From Bacillus sp. ISL-18 (lineage in GTDB: Bacteria; Bacillota; Bacilli; Bacillales; Cytobacillaceae), in contig NZ_JAGGQG010000012.1 in assembly GCF_018613415.1 (NCBI RefSeq), positions 1 to 64,000 of the forward strand: DNA of 64,000 nucleotides, written 5' to 3'. Made by a program: the position numbers and the translations under genes. Of this stretch, positions 52,857 to 60,071 are shown in pieces. The notes under the pieces are model-generated. The model was not told the origin of the DNA. It did not search any database and worked only from the letters and a program-made list of their open reading frames with translations. The first letter of the stretch is position 1. Each line of letters opens with the position of its first letter.

Positions 52857-54020
52857 ATGGATGAGGAGCACAATCAAGAGCTGCCCGCCCCTCCAAAATT
52901 TCGCTATAAATTAATCAAAATAGCAACGTTAACTCTGTTGTTTCTAGTTCTTTTGTCCTTTGCAGGGTTCTTCGGACTAGAAACAACCTCAAGCTCAAAG
53001 GTTTGCACATCCTGCCATGAGATGAAACCAGAGTACTATACGTGGAAAGCCTCTACGCACAGCGAGGTTGCTTGTACCAGCTGTCATAAGGATGCAGTGT
53101 ACAAGGATTTAGCGAAAGATAAGGCCCAAAAATTAGTGGCTCAATTAAAAAAACAATCTAAGGGTACTTCAGCAGCACCGATACGTATGCCTGGTGAAAT
53201 ACCGAATATTGCATGTGAATCTTGTCACAATGTTTTTACAAGAGAAGTAACGCCTTCAGGGGATATCATTATTCCCCATGACAAACATGAAAATAAAGGT
53301 GTCGAATGTGTGCAATGTCATAGTGGGGTTGCACATGGAAAAGTAGCGGATCGAAAAATGACCTACACAACCGACTTAGATAGATGGGATAGTCAAGTTG
53401 GTACAGAAGCGATGTCAGATATTAAGTTTATCCGGCCGGATATGGATACGTGTATTGAATGCCATAAGGCACGGAAAGTGACAACCGAATGCAGTGCTTG
53501 TCATAAAACGGGAATGGTTCCAAAAAGTCATAAGAAAGCAAACTTTGCAACCAAGACACATGGACTACAAGCTGCAACTAACTTACAAAAGTGCAATCAA
53601 TGCCATAAGGATATGTCAACAGTCCCAATTGAGGGATACGAGGATGTTCCAGCAGTAACGAAGTATCTTCATAAGGATAGCGGCACCATTCAAAAGTTAA
53701 AGAACCAATACGATTATGCAAAGGAAAATACCTTCTGTAAAGATTGCCACAGCAAGCGCCCTGCCAGTCATTCAAGCAGTTGGATGAAGGACCATGGCAG
53801 TGAAGCTTCAAAAAATAAGCAAGAATGTTTAGCGTGCCATAACTACCAACAAGCAGGTGGAGTTAGTACAACAATGGTTGCTTGCGCGTCTTGTCATCCC
53901 GCTTTGCATAAGGGATTTGATAAAGAAAGGCATCCAATACCACTAGCAGAAAAGCAAAGTGTTACTGAGAAATGTTATACCTGTCATGTAAAAAATAAAT
54001 GCGCAGCCTGTCATAAATAA
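52857..54020 (+). CDS. Twelve-haem membrane cytochrome c (387 aa)
   Basis: One N-terminal helix (about 20-42, IATLTLLFLVLLSFAGFFGL) then an extracytoplasmic part with twelve CXXCH motifs: CTSCH, CTSCH, CESCH, CVQCH, CIECH, CSACH, CNQCH, CKDCH, CLACH, CASCH, CYTCH, CAACH. The first two are in NapC/NirT-like context (VCTSCHEMKPEYYTWKAS). The MVPKSHK and CHSKRPASHSSSWMKDHG segments match places in the ten-haem protein (VPKSHK, CHADRPSGHGTSDAW), so the two are homologous over the C-terminal half. It ends at the last haem motif. It starts 26 bp after its neighbour with AAAGGAGGG, so it is in the same operon and probably relays electrons outward. Confidence 0.92.
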   Translation: MDEEHNQELPAPPKFRYKLIKIATLTLLFLVLLSFAGFFGLETTSSSKVCTSCHEMKPEYYTWKASTHSEVACTSCHKDAVYKDLAKDKAQKLVAQLKKQSKGTSAAPIRMPGEIPNIACESCHNVFTREVTPSGDIIIPHDKHENKGVECVQCHSGVAHGKVADRKMTYTTDLDRWDSQVGTEAMSDIKFIRPDMDTCIECHKARKVTTECSACHKTGMVPKSHKKANFATKTHGLQAATNLQKCNQCHKDMSTVPIEGYEDVPAVTKYLHKDSGTIQKLKNQYDYAKENTFCKDCHSKRPASHSSSWMKDHGSEASKNKQECLACHNYQQAGGVSTTMVACASCHPALHKGFDKERHPIPLAEKQSVTEKCYTCHVKNKCAACHK

Positions 54021-54054
54021 TAGGCGGGTACGTTGCTAGATTAGGAGGGTTCAT

Positions 54055-54762
54055 ATGGAAGCTCAAGAACATCCACTCAATCAAGAACAAGAGACACGTA
54101 CAAAACAAGAAACTGATAAGAAAAAAAAGACATCAAAAAATGAAAAATTTAAATGGTGGCAAACCCTTCTCCTATTAACCCTGACCTTAGTTATCTCAGT
54201 TGGAGCAGGATATTATGTAAGCAGTAAATATTTGTGGTCAAGCTACGATCAAGACCAACTAAAGCAGCAATTACAAAGCGCAAAAGATACTGTTGATAAA
54301 AAGCCTAATGACCCCAAATCCTACGTAAGCCTTGGTTATGCTTATTTCTTAAATGGGGACAACGATGAAGCCATTAACCAATACAAGATCGCTCTAGATT
54401 TAGATAAGAATGATTTTGATGCTTACTTCAATCTTGGACTTGTCTATAACAAAGAAAATAGACTTAATGACTCAGTGAAAATGGCGCAAAAGGCAACGGA
54501 GATCTCACCAAAAGACTACAAAGGATTTTTGTTAAAAGGAATGTCTTACCGTCAACTCAAGATGTATAGCGATTCCATTGAGGCATTAAATGAAGCAAAT
54601 AAGTTAATGCCAGGAAATACAGATATACTTTATGAAATTGGTCGTGTTGCGGAAGACCAAGGTGATAAAAAGAATGCGGAAGAAATCTACAAAGACGCAC
54701 TAAATTACGACCCTATGTACAAACCAGCCTTAGAAGGGCTCAAGAGAATCGGCAAAAAATAG
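54055..54762 (+). CDS. Membrane-anchored TPR protein of the cytochrome island (235 aa)
   Basis: A charged cytoplasmic N-terminus (about 1-35, rich in Lys and Glu) precedes one membrane helix (WQTLLLLTLTLVISVGAGYYV). Outside are about four tetratricopeptide repeats (about 80-230): PKSYVSLGYAYFLNGDNDEAI, FDAYFNLGLVYNKENRL, YKGFLLKGMSYRQL, TDILYEIGRVAEDQG. TPR repeats bind partner proteins, so it probably helps assemble the cytochromes or their haem ligation outside the membrane. It is 34 bp after the 12-haem gene with AGGAGGG before the ATG, and 20 bp before the NHL gene. No haem motif. Confidence 0.88.
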   Translation: MEAQEHPLNQEQETRTKQETDKKKKTSKNEKFKWWQTLLLLTLTLVISVGAGYYVSSKYLWSSYDQDQLKQQLQSAKDTVDKKPNDPKSYVSLGYAYFLNGDNDEAINQYKIALDLDKNDFDAYFNLGLVYNKENRLNDSVKMAQKATEISPKDYKGFLLKGMSYRQLKMYSDSIEALNEANKLMPGNTDILYEIGRVAEDQGDKKNAEEIYKDALNYDPMYKPALEGLKRIGKK

Positions 54763-54782
54763 CTAACAAGGGGTGAAAACCA

Positions 54783-55748
54783 GTGAAGAAAAAAACCATG
54801 TACATGTGGATGGGCGGAATAGTTATCCTAGTAATAGCAGCGTTTACTGCTATCTATTTTCTAAATATGGAGTCAACTGTAAAAAAGGCATCAAATGTGA
54901 TTGACCCTAATTCACCTCCAACCTTTAGTCAGCTTTTTTACGGTGATTTTGATAATGCACTAGACAAACCAATGGATGTTGCCAAAATTGGAGAATTCAT
55001 CTACGTATCTGATACTAACAATAAAAGAGTTCAAGTTTTTGATAGTTCAGGGTCACCTGTCTTTAAGTTTGGTAAAGAAGGCGAAGGTAAAGGTGAATTT
55101 AAATTTCCATACGGGATTGCTGGAGATAAAAAAGGAAATGTGTATGTAGCGGATTTATATAACGGTAAGATTTCTATTTTTGATTCAAAAGGCAAATTTA
55201 TTAAATACTTTGATGATAAAGAAAAACTAATAAAGTCGCCTGCTGGAATAAGAATTTTTAATGAAAAATTATATGTAACTGATGTACAACAAAACAAAGT
55301 ATTTGTATTAAATCTTTCTGGTAAGAAGCTACAGGAAATTAGTACCGGTGCAACTAAGGATGACACATTTAAAGCACCGAATGCAATTGCCTTAGATAAA
55401 AAGACAGATGAACTGTTTATCTGTGATTCAGGAAATCAGCGAGTCCTAGCTTATGATAAAAAAGGAAAATACCTACGAACTATTAATGGTTCTAAAGATG
55501 GTAAAGGTTCTTCCGTATTTGTTAATCCACGTGGAATTGGTATTGACTCAAGAGGTGTTCTTTATGTAGTAAACAATTTATCTCATACGATTTATGGATT
55601 TAATGAAAAAGGTGAGCAAGTCTTTACGTTTGGATCTATGGGAGATCAAAATGAACAGTTCTATCTTCCTAATGGATTATATGTGGATGATAATGACCGG
55701 GTTTATATTACCGATACGTTAAATCAGCGTGTGGCGTTATACTATTAA
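54783..55748 (+). CDS. Membrane-anchored NHL-repeat beta-propeller protein (321 aa)
   Basis: One N-terminal helix (about 7-27, YMWMGGIVILVIAAFTAIYF), then six or so NHL repeats: NKRVQVFDSSGSPVFKFG, FKFPYGIAGDKKGNVYVAD, PAGIRIFNEKLYVTD, APNAIALDKKTDELFICD, VNPRGIGIDSRGVLYVVN, YLPNGLYVDDNDRVYITD. They should form a beta-propeller outside the membrane. NHL proteins often lie beside multihaem cytochromes in iron-reducing bacteria, where their role is not settled. The start is GTG after AGGGGTG. It is probably a scaffold or assembly factor for the extracellular cytochromes. Confidence 0.88.
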   Translation: MKKKTMYMWMGGIVILVIAAFTAIYFLNMESTVKKASNVIDPNSPPTFSQLFYGDFDNALDKPMDVAKIGEFIYVSDTNNKRVQVFDSSGSPVFKFGKEGEGKGEFKFPYGIAGDKKGNVYVADLYNGKISIFDSKGKFIKYFDDKEKLIKSPAGIRIFNEKLYVTDVQQNKVFVLNLSGKKLQEISTGATKDDTFKAPNAIALDKKTDELFICDSGNQRVLAYDKKGKYLRTINGSKDGKGSSVFVNPRGIGIDSRGVLYVVNNLSHTIYGFNEKGEQVFTFGSMGDQNEQFYLPNGLYVDDNDRVYITDTLNQRVALYY

Positions 55749-55760
55749 GCTTTCCTTATT

Positions 55761-55770
55761 TAAGGAGGTG
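55761..55770 (+). promoter_or_regulatory. Extended Shine-Dalgarno-like stabiliser upstream of the 6-haem gene
   Basis: TAAGGAGGTG is complementary to the full 3' end of Bacillus 16S rRNA, yet no credible gene follows it: the frame after it closes in a few codons. It lies 97 bases upstream of the real start. Such sites (STAB-SD, as in B. thuringiensis cry3A) can protect mRNA 5' ends. Confidence 0.5.
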
Positions 55771-55866
55771 GTGTCTGGAAGTAGGGTAATGAGGTAATTT
55801 CATAGTTTACATTAAAGAGAGAGAAAAAAAAGAAAAAAAGAGAGTTTCAATGGGAGGTTTTTTGGA

Positions 55867-57669
55867 ATGAGTAAGATTAAATTAAGCTTTTCATTCCTGC
55901 TAACATTAATGTTAGTAGCAATGTTTAGCATTGTGGCTTCTGCTGCTGGTAACACTCCAAGTTACAATCCTGGAGTAGGCGACAAGAGCGGTACAGGCGT
56001 AGTAGATGGTAAGGCTACAACTGATAGTGATCATGATAATAGTTTCGACACTGTTACTAAAAGCAATGCCAACAAAACGGGTTCTGGTGTTGGCGGTCAA
56101 ACTGAAAACTTTAGTAACGTTATCAAATCAGATGACATGGTTAAGGGACAAGACGGTTCTCACGGAACACAACGTACACACGGCGAATACATGAACAACA
56201 CTAACTCTTGTGCCAGCTGTCACCAAACACACACTGGCGCAGGTGCAAGTTTATTGTTCAAAGACGGTGAATATGCAACTTGTACTGCATGTCATGACGG
56301 TACTTTAGGATTCTATAACGTTATGGGAACTGGTTCAAACTCTGCGGGTACTTTCGGCGGAACTCATGATGGAAACATGTCTGCTCACTTAGCTGACGGA
56401 ACTGTAAAATTAAGCGCAGCTCCTGGCGGTAACATGAATGAAGTAACTGGTCGCGGCGGTGAGTGGACCGAAGAGTTCACTTGCGCAAACTGTCACGCAC
56501 CACACGGTTCTTACTCCAGCCGATTATTACATGAGGATCCAAACGGCATGGGTAATACTCTTATCAAAGATGGTGGTAAGAAATTAGAAGGAACTCCAGT
56601 TCTTGACAAAACTACTTTGCCTGACATGAAAGTTAAGTATGCTGCAGCTGATATCGTAATCAAAGACGCATTAGACAAAGTATCATCTACTGCAAACTAT
56701 ATTGTTTACCGTTTCAATATTGGTGATGCTACTGATACTAACGCACCTACAAACGCTGACTATGCTGCAAAAGGTCTTCAAACTGGTGACGTTGTCCTTC
56801 AGTTGATGAAATGGAATGGAACACAATATGTAATCGATACAGATCCATGGTTACATGAGTATGATTTCGACTCTAGTCATACAAAACACTATTGGACCGC
56901 TTTCTATGATGGTTCAACATACGCTGCCAATTATGCAGATCCTGCATATGCTGGAAAGTTAAAAGATATAGTTCACACTGACAGCTTAAAAGCTGGTGAA
57001 AAACTAGGCGCGGGCTTCATTGGTGTTAGAAATGACACAACTACTTATCCTGGAGCTGATACATTAACAACTAATGTTGGTAAAGTAATAAAAGGTAATA
57101 TCGCTCGCGGTTATGTAGTTAAGCTTGACGTTTCTGCTCCAGATGCAAATAATGTAACAACAACAAATGTATCTTCACTTTGGGGCTCATCTGCTGGAGG
57201 TAAAGGTGTAGCAATGTCTACTTGGTGTGCATCCTGCCACACTGACTACCTTGCTTCATCCGGTAAAGAAACTGGTACATTTGACCATGCATACCGACAT
57301 ACTACAAACTCTGACACTTACACTTGCGTACGCTGTCACTATGCACACGGTACTGATGTAACAATTATGCGTGATGCTCGTGGTTTAACTTACAATAACA
57401 TCTTAAGTGATACAACTAACTACTTCCCAGGTGTAACTGGTGACGCTCGTACAGCAATGGTTAAAGATTACCTGCTAGACAAGAACCCATCTTCTGCTTT
57501 GAAGCGTTACACTAACATGGCTGTGTGTTGGGGATGTCACACTTCTTCCCACTCTGGTGGAACAAGAAATGGAGATACTTATCAGTACAGTACAACTCCT
57601 GGTGTAGATACAGATCGTAACGGAATTGATAATACTCAAACACCTAATACGCCAAATGCTGGCTATTAA
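55867..57669 (+). CDS. Secreted six-haem cytochrome c (600 aa)
   Basis: A clear signal peptide (KLSFSFLLTLMLVAMFSIVASAA, cut near residue 27) and no anchor, so it is released or held by other proteins. Six CXXCH motifs: CASCH at 115, CTACH at 139, CANCH at 206, CASCH at 454, CVRCH at 487 and CWGCH at 554. The first pair (CASCHQTHTGAG ... CTACHDGT) is the doubled-CXXCH type. About 250 residues between haems 3 and 4 carry no haem and look beta-rich, which suggests an inserted domain. A long, Gly/Ser/Thr-rich secreted protein with few haems could be an outer-surface or filament cytochrome. It follows GGGAGG, and codon use (GCA, GGT, ACT-rich) suggests strong expression. It is followed by a terminator. 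Confidence 0.93.
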   Translation: MSKIKLSFSFLLTLMLVAMFSIVASAAGNTPSYNPGVGDKSGTGVVDGKATTDSDHDNSFDTVTKSNANKTGSGVGGQTENFSNVIKSDDMVKGQDGSHGTQRTHGEYMNNTNSCASCHQTHTGAGASLLFKDGEYATCTACHDGTLGFYNVMGTGSNSAGTFGGTHDGNMSAHLADGTVKLSAAPGGNMNEVTGRGGEWTEEFTCANCHAPHGSYSSRLLHEDPNGMGNTLIKDGGKKLEGTPVLDKTTLPDMKVKYAAADIVIKDALDKVSSTANYIVYRFNIGDATDTNAPTNADYAAKGLQTGDVVLQLMKWNGTQYVIDTDPWLHEYDFDSSHTKHYWTAFYDGSTYAANYADPAYAGKLKDIVHTDSLKAGEKLGAGFIGVRNDTTTYPGADTLTTNVGKVIKGNIARGYVVKLDVSAPDANNVTTTNVSSLWGSSAGGKGVAMSTWCASCHTDYLASSGKETGTFDHAYRHTTNSDTYTCVRCHYAHGTDVTIMRDARGLTYNNILSDTTNYFPGVTGDARTAMVKDYLLDKNPSSALKRYTNMAVCWGCHTSSHSGGTRNGDTYQYSTTPGVDTDRNGIDNTQTPNTPNAGY

Positions 57670-57985
57670 AAAAGCTACCAAATAGCCCTACTATTTGATA
57701 GCCCTGAATGGAATATTTAAGTTATTAAAATGACAGTTCACCTCGGTGGGCTGTTATTTATTTTAATTAAACCATTTGTTCACAAAATTGTCACGTTAAT
57801 AGGTTCACAATGTTGTCAATTTATCTTCACAGTTCTGTTACCCAATTAACTTTCTAATAAAAGTATAATAATAATGTAGATTACAAGAAAACGGTGTTCG
57901 AATATTTATTACCTTGTAAACTTTTTATACATCATATAAATTAAATTTCAGCTTTTATGTCAAAGCAAAAAAGGAATGGCCATCC
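57670..57985 (+). other. Gap with terminator and repeated TTCACA motifs
   Basis: A terminator ends the upstream operon: ACAGTTCACC and GGTGGGCTGT pair at 57733-57754, followed by a T-rich tail. GCTACCAAATAG and CTATTTGATAGC form another hairpin at about 57675-57703. Then TTCACAAAATTGTCAC (57779-57794), GTTCACAATGTTGTCAA (about 57813) and CTTCACAG repeat in spacing near 34 bases, ahead of the 8-haem gene. No gene seen. Confidence 0.7.
57733..57765 (+). terminator. Terminator after the six-haem cytochrome gene
   Basis: Stem ACAGTTCACC/GGTGGGCTGT (with G-U pairs), followed by TATTTATTTT. Confidence 0.75.
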
Positions 57986-59977
57986 GTGACCTCGAATAAT
58001 CCAAGAAATAAAATGCTAAGCTTTTTTATTGTACTTATATTTTTTCTTCTATCAACCACCATACCCTCCATTGCATCTGCAGAAGAACAGATTCCTATCG
58101 GGGATTCTCCGCAGGTTGATACAGTAAATATTCCTCACGCTACGGTTGATCAAACAACTCCTGTTACGGAACCAGCGTTGGTTGTAACAACAACTGAAGC
58201 CAGCGATACAATTACGCCTTCAATATTCGTAAATAGCATAACACTAAAAAGTGACGGAATAACTGTTGCTGGAACAGTTTCAGACAATCAGCCAACCACT
58301 GAACCATTAACTATGAATATTATTTATCCTGACGGTCATAAAGAATCATTAGTTCCTAATTCTGGGGCCTGGTCATTCAAAACAAGTGTCACAGCAAAAC
58401 TTAATCGATATAAAATAGAAGCAATCGATGCGGCTAACAATGCAACGGTGATTTTTGTACAACGTCCTTATATTAAATCTATAACTATGAATGTCTTTAA
58501 ATATAAGCAGAAGGATTATGAAGGCACTGAGCCCTATAAAGTAGAAGATGTAACTGCAAATGTTAATATTCTAGATAAAGATAACATCACCCGAGTCTCT
58601 TTAAATCAAACCATTATAATAGAATTAAGCGACACATTGACAAATCCGATTGATAACAGCCATAATCCTTTTATCATTTATGATAAAAACAAACAAGAAG
58701 TTCCATTCGACATTGACTTTACACCTGCTTCTAATAAAATAACAATTACCAATCAAACTGCGCTGAATCCTGGTGAAACTTATTACTTAAGGTTTAACCC
58801 GAGTCTAATCAGTCTTAATTATAATGATGGTACAAGAAAACTAGTTGATGATTTGACTAACCCGTTTTATTCCCTTACCAAACAATTTACAACGGTTAGT
58901 AATGCAGCAAAAAACTTCGCCGTTAACGGATATACTGTTCAGGAAATGAATAACCTACAACAGCTGCCGCATGGGGAATACAACTATAATATCAATAACT
59001 GTGCAATTTGCCATAATACTCACGAAGGTGCAAATAGTAGTTTGGAAGATAAAGATATGGCACAGGGATACTGTATGACCTGCCATGATGGAACAACTGG
59101 TCCAAAAATAGTAAACTTTGACTCATCAGTTAAATCGAAACATGAGACACAAAAAATCATCGAACACGATACGAAGTCTGGATCCTGCACAGTCTGTCAT
59201 AATCCACATCTAACTTGGAGTGAAGACAACCCTAATTTACTTATTGATCACTATGTATATAACCATAAAGCAGAAGATACTTGGGAAGGGAATGCAGTTG
59301 GGGAAATTGACAGCAATGTTCAAATGTGTGAAGCCTGTCATGGCAGATTTACCTATTCCTATAAGTCCTTAGCAGAGAAAAGTGGTGGTTATAACGTCCT
59401 CCATTATCGACAAGAGACTACGGCGATTGGGAATATATCAGAAACTGACGAAGTGAAAAATGGGGTTACAAATAAAGTTTTACATGTGGATGATTACAAC
59501 TTGTGTTTTACTTGTCACAATAGTGAAAAGGAAACTAAAGATGGGACAAAGGATATCCTAACCTATTATACTAATAATGATTCCAAACATATCATGTCAG
59601 CGTTGGATGGAAGTAAACTTAATGGTCAGCTTCCTTGTTCAGAATGCCATGATACACATGCATCGCAAAATATTTTTTTATTAAAAGATAAACTAGGCCA
59701 TGAAAATCAGCAAACATTTAATTTAACCAAAATAGATGATTGGTCAACTCAAAAGAAACGTGATTATTGTTTAACTTGTCATAATGGTGAAACAGTCCTT
59801 TTCGGAGTAACAGGAAAAGCCATATATGATGAAACGGGTCAATCACTTATTACAACGAACGAAACAGTAAAAACAGCACATGCAAGGGATAGTATAGACG
59901 TGGATTGCTCTACTTGTCATAGCAATAGTAAGTCATTTACCGAAGCTGTGCATGCGCCAATAATATCAACACCATAA
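57986..59977 (+). CDS. Secreted eight-haem cytochrome c with Ig-like domains (663 aa)
   Basis: Signal peptide (MLSFFIVLIFFLLSTTIPSIASA). Residues 70-320 are beta-rich: an Ig-like stretch (ITLKSDGITVAGTVSDNQP) and a Big/SbsA-type Ig-like domain (IIIELSDTLTNPID, ITNQTALNPGETYYLRFNP) of the sort found in surface and S-layer proteins. From residue 339 eight CXXCH motifs follow: CAICH, CMTCH, CTVCH, CEACH, CFTCH, CSECH, CLTCH, CSTCH, several in doubled-CXXCH context (CAICHNTHEGANSS ... CMTCHDGT, CSECHDTHAS). The Ig part may hold the cytochrome at the cell wall or bind a partner. The start is GTG after AAAGGAA. It is a separate transcription unit, after a terminator and with its own upstream motifs. 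Confidence 0.92.
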   Translation: MTSNNPRNKMLSFFIVLIFFLLSTTIPSIASAEEQIPIGDSPQVDTVNIPHATVDQTTPVTEPALVVTTTEASDTITPSIFVNSITLKSDGITVAGTVSDNQPTTEPLTMNIIYPDGHKESLVPNSGAWSFKTSVTAKLNRYKIEAIDAANNATVIFVQRPYIKSITMNVFKYKQKDYEGTEPYKVEDVTANVNILDKDNITRVSLNQTIIIELSDTLTNPIDNSHNPFIIYDKNKQEVPFDIDFTPASNKITITNQTALNPGETYYLRFNPSLISLNYNDGTRKLVDDLTNPFYSLTKQFTTVSNAAKNFAVNGYTVQEMNNLQQLPHGEYNYNINNCAICHNTHEGANSSLEDKDMAQGYCMTCHDGTTGPKIVNFDSSVKSKHETQKIIEHDTKSGSCTVCHNPHLTWSEDNPNLLIDHYVYNHKAEDTWEGNAVGEIDSNVQMCEACHGRFTYSYKSLAEKSGGYNVLHYRQETTAIGNISETDEVKNGVTNKVLHVDDYNLCFTCHNSEKETKDGTKDILTYYTNNDSKHIMSALDGSKLNGQLPCSECHDTHASQNIFLLKDKLGHENQQTFNLTKIDDWSTQKKRDYCLTCHNGETVLFGVTGKAIYDETGQSLITTNETVKTAHARDSIDVDCSTCHSNSKSFTEAVHAPIISTP

Positions 59978-59980
59978 AAT

Positions 59981-60007
59981 CGAGGGGGCTAAGCCCCTCG
60001 GTTTTTT
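59981..60007 (+). terminator. Terminator after the eight-haem cytochrome gene
   Basis: CGAGGGG and CCCCTCG pair around GCTAAG, then GTTTTTT. Confidence 0.93.
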
Positions 60008-60014
60008 AATAGGC

Positions 60015-60060
60015 CAAAGCAAAAAAGCCTTCAGGCATTCCTAATGAAGCCGAAGACTTT
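60015..60060 (-). terminator. Terminator after the SEC-C/TPR gene
   Basis: On the minus strand CTTCGGC and GCCTGAAG pair, followed by GCTTTTTT. Confidence 0.7.
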
Positions 60061-60071
60061 TTCCATTCTCT

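Noticed and set aside
51436..54020. Nitrite reductase NrfHA pair
   Set aside because: The first protein has NrfH-like context, but neither protein shows the CXXCK haem motif of NrfA and the haem numbers do not fit.
55769..55795. Tiny open frame after TAAGGAGGTG
   Set aside because: The frame is about eight codons with its start too close to the site. It is treated as a possible mRNA stabiliser instead.
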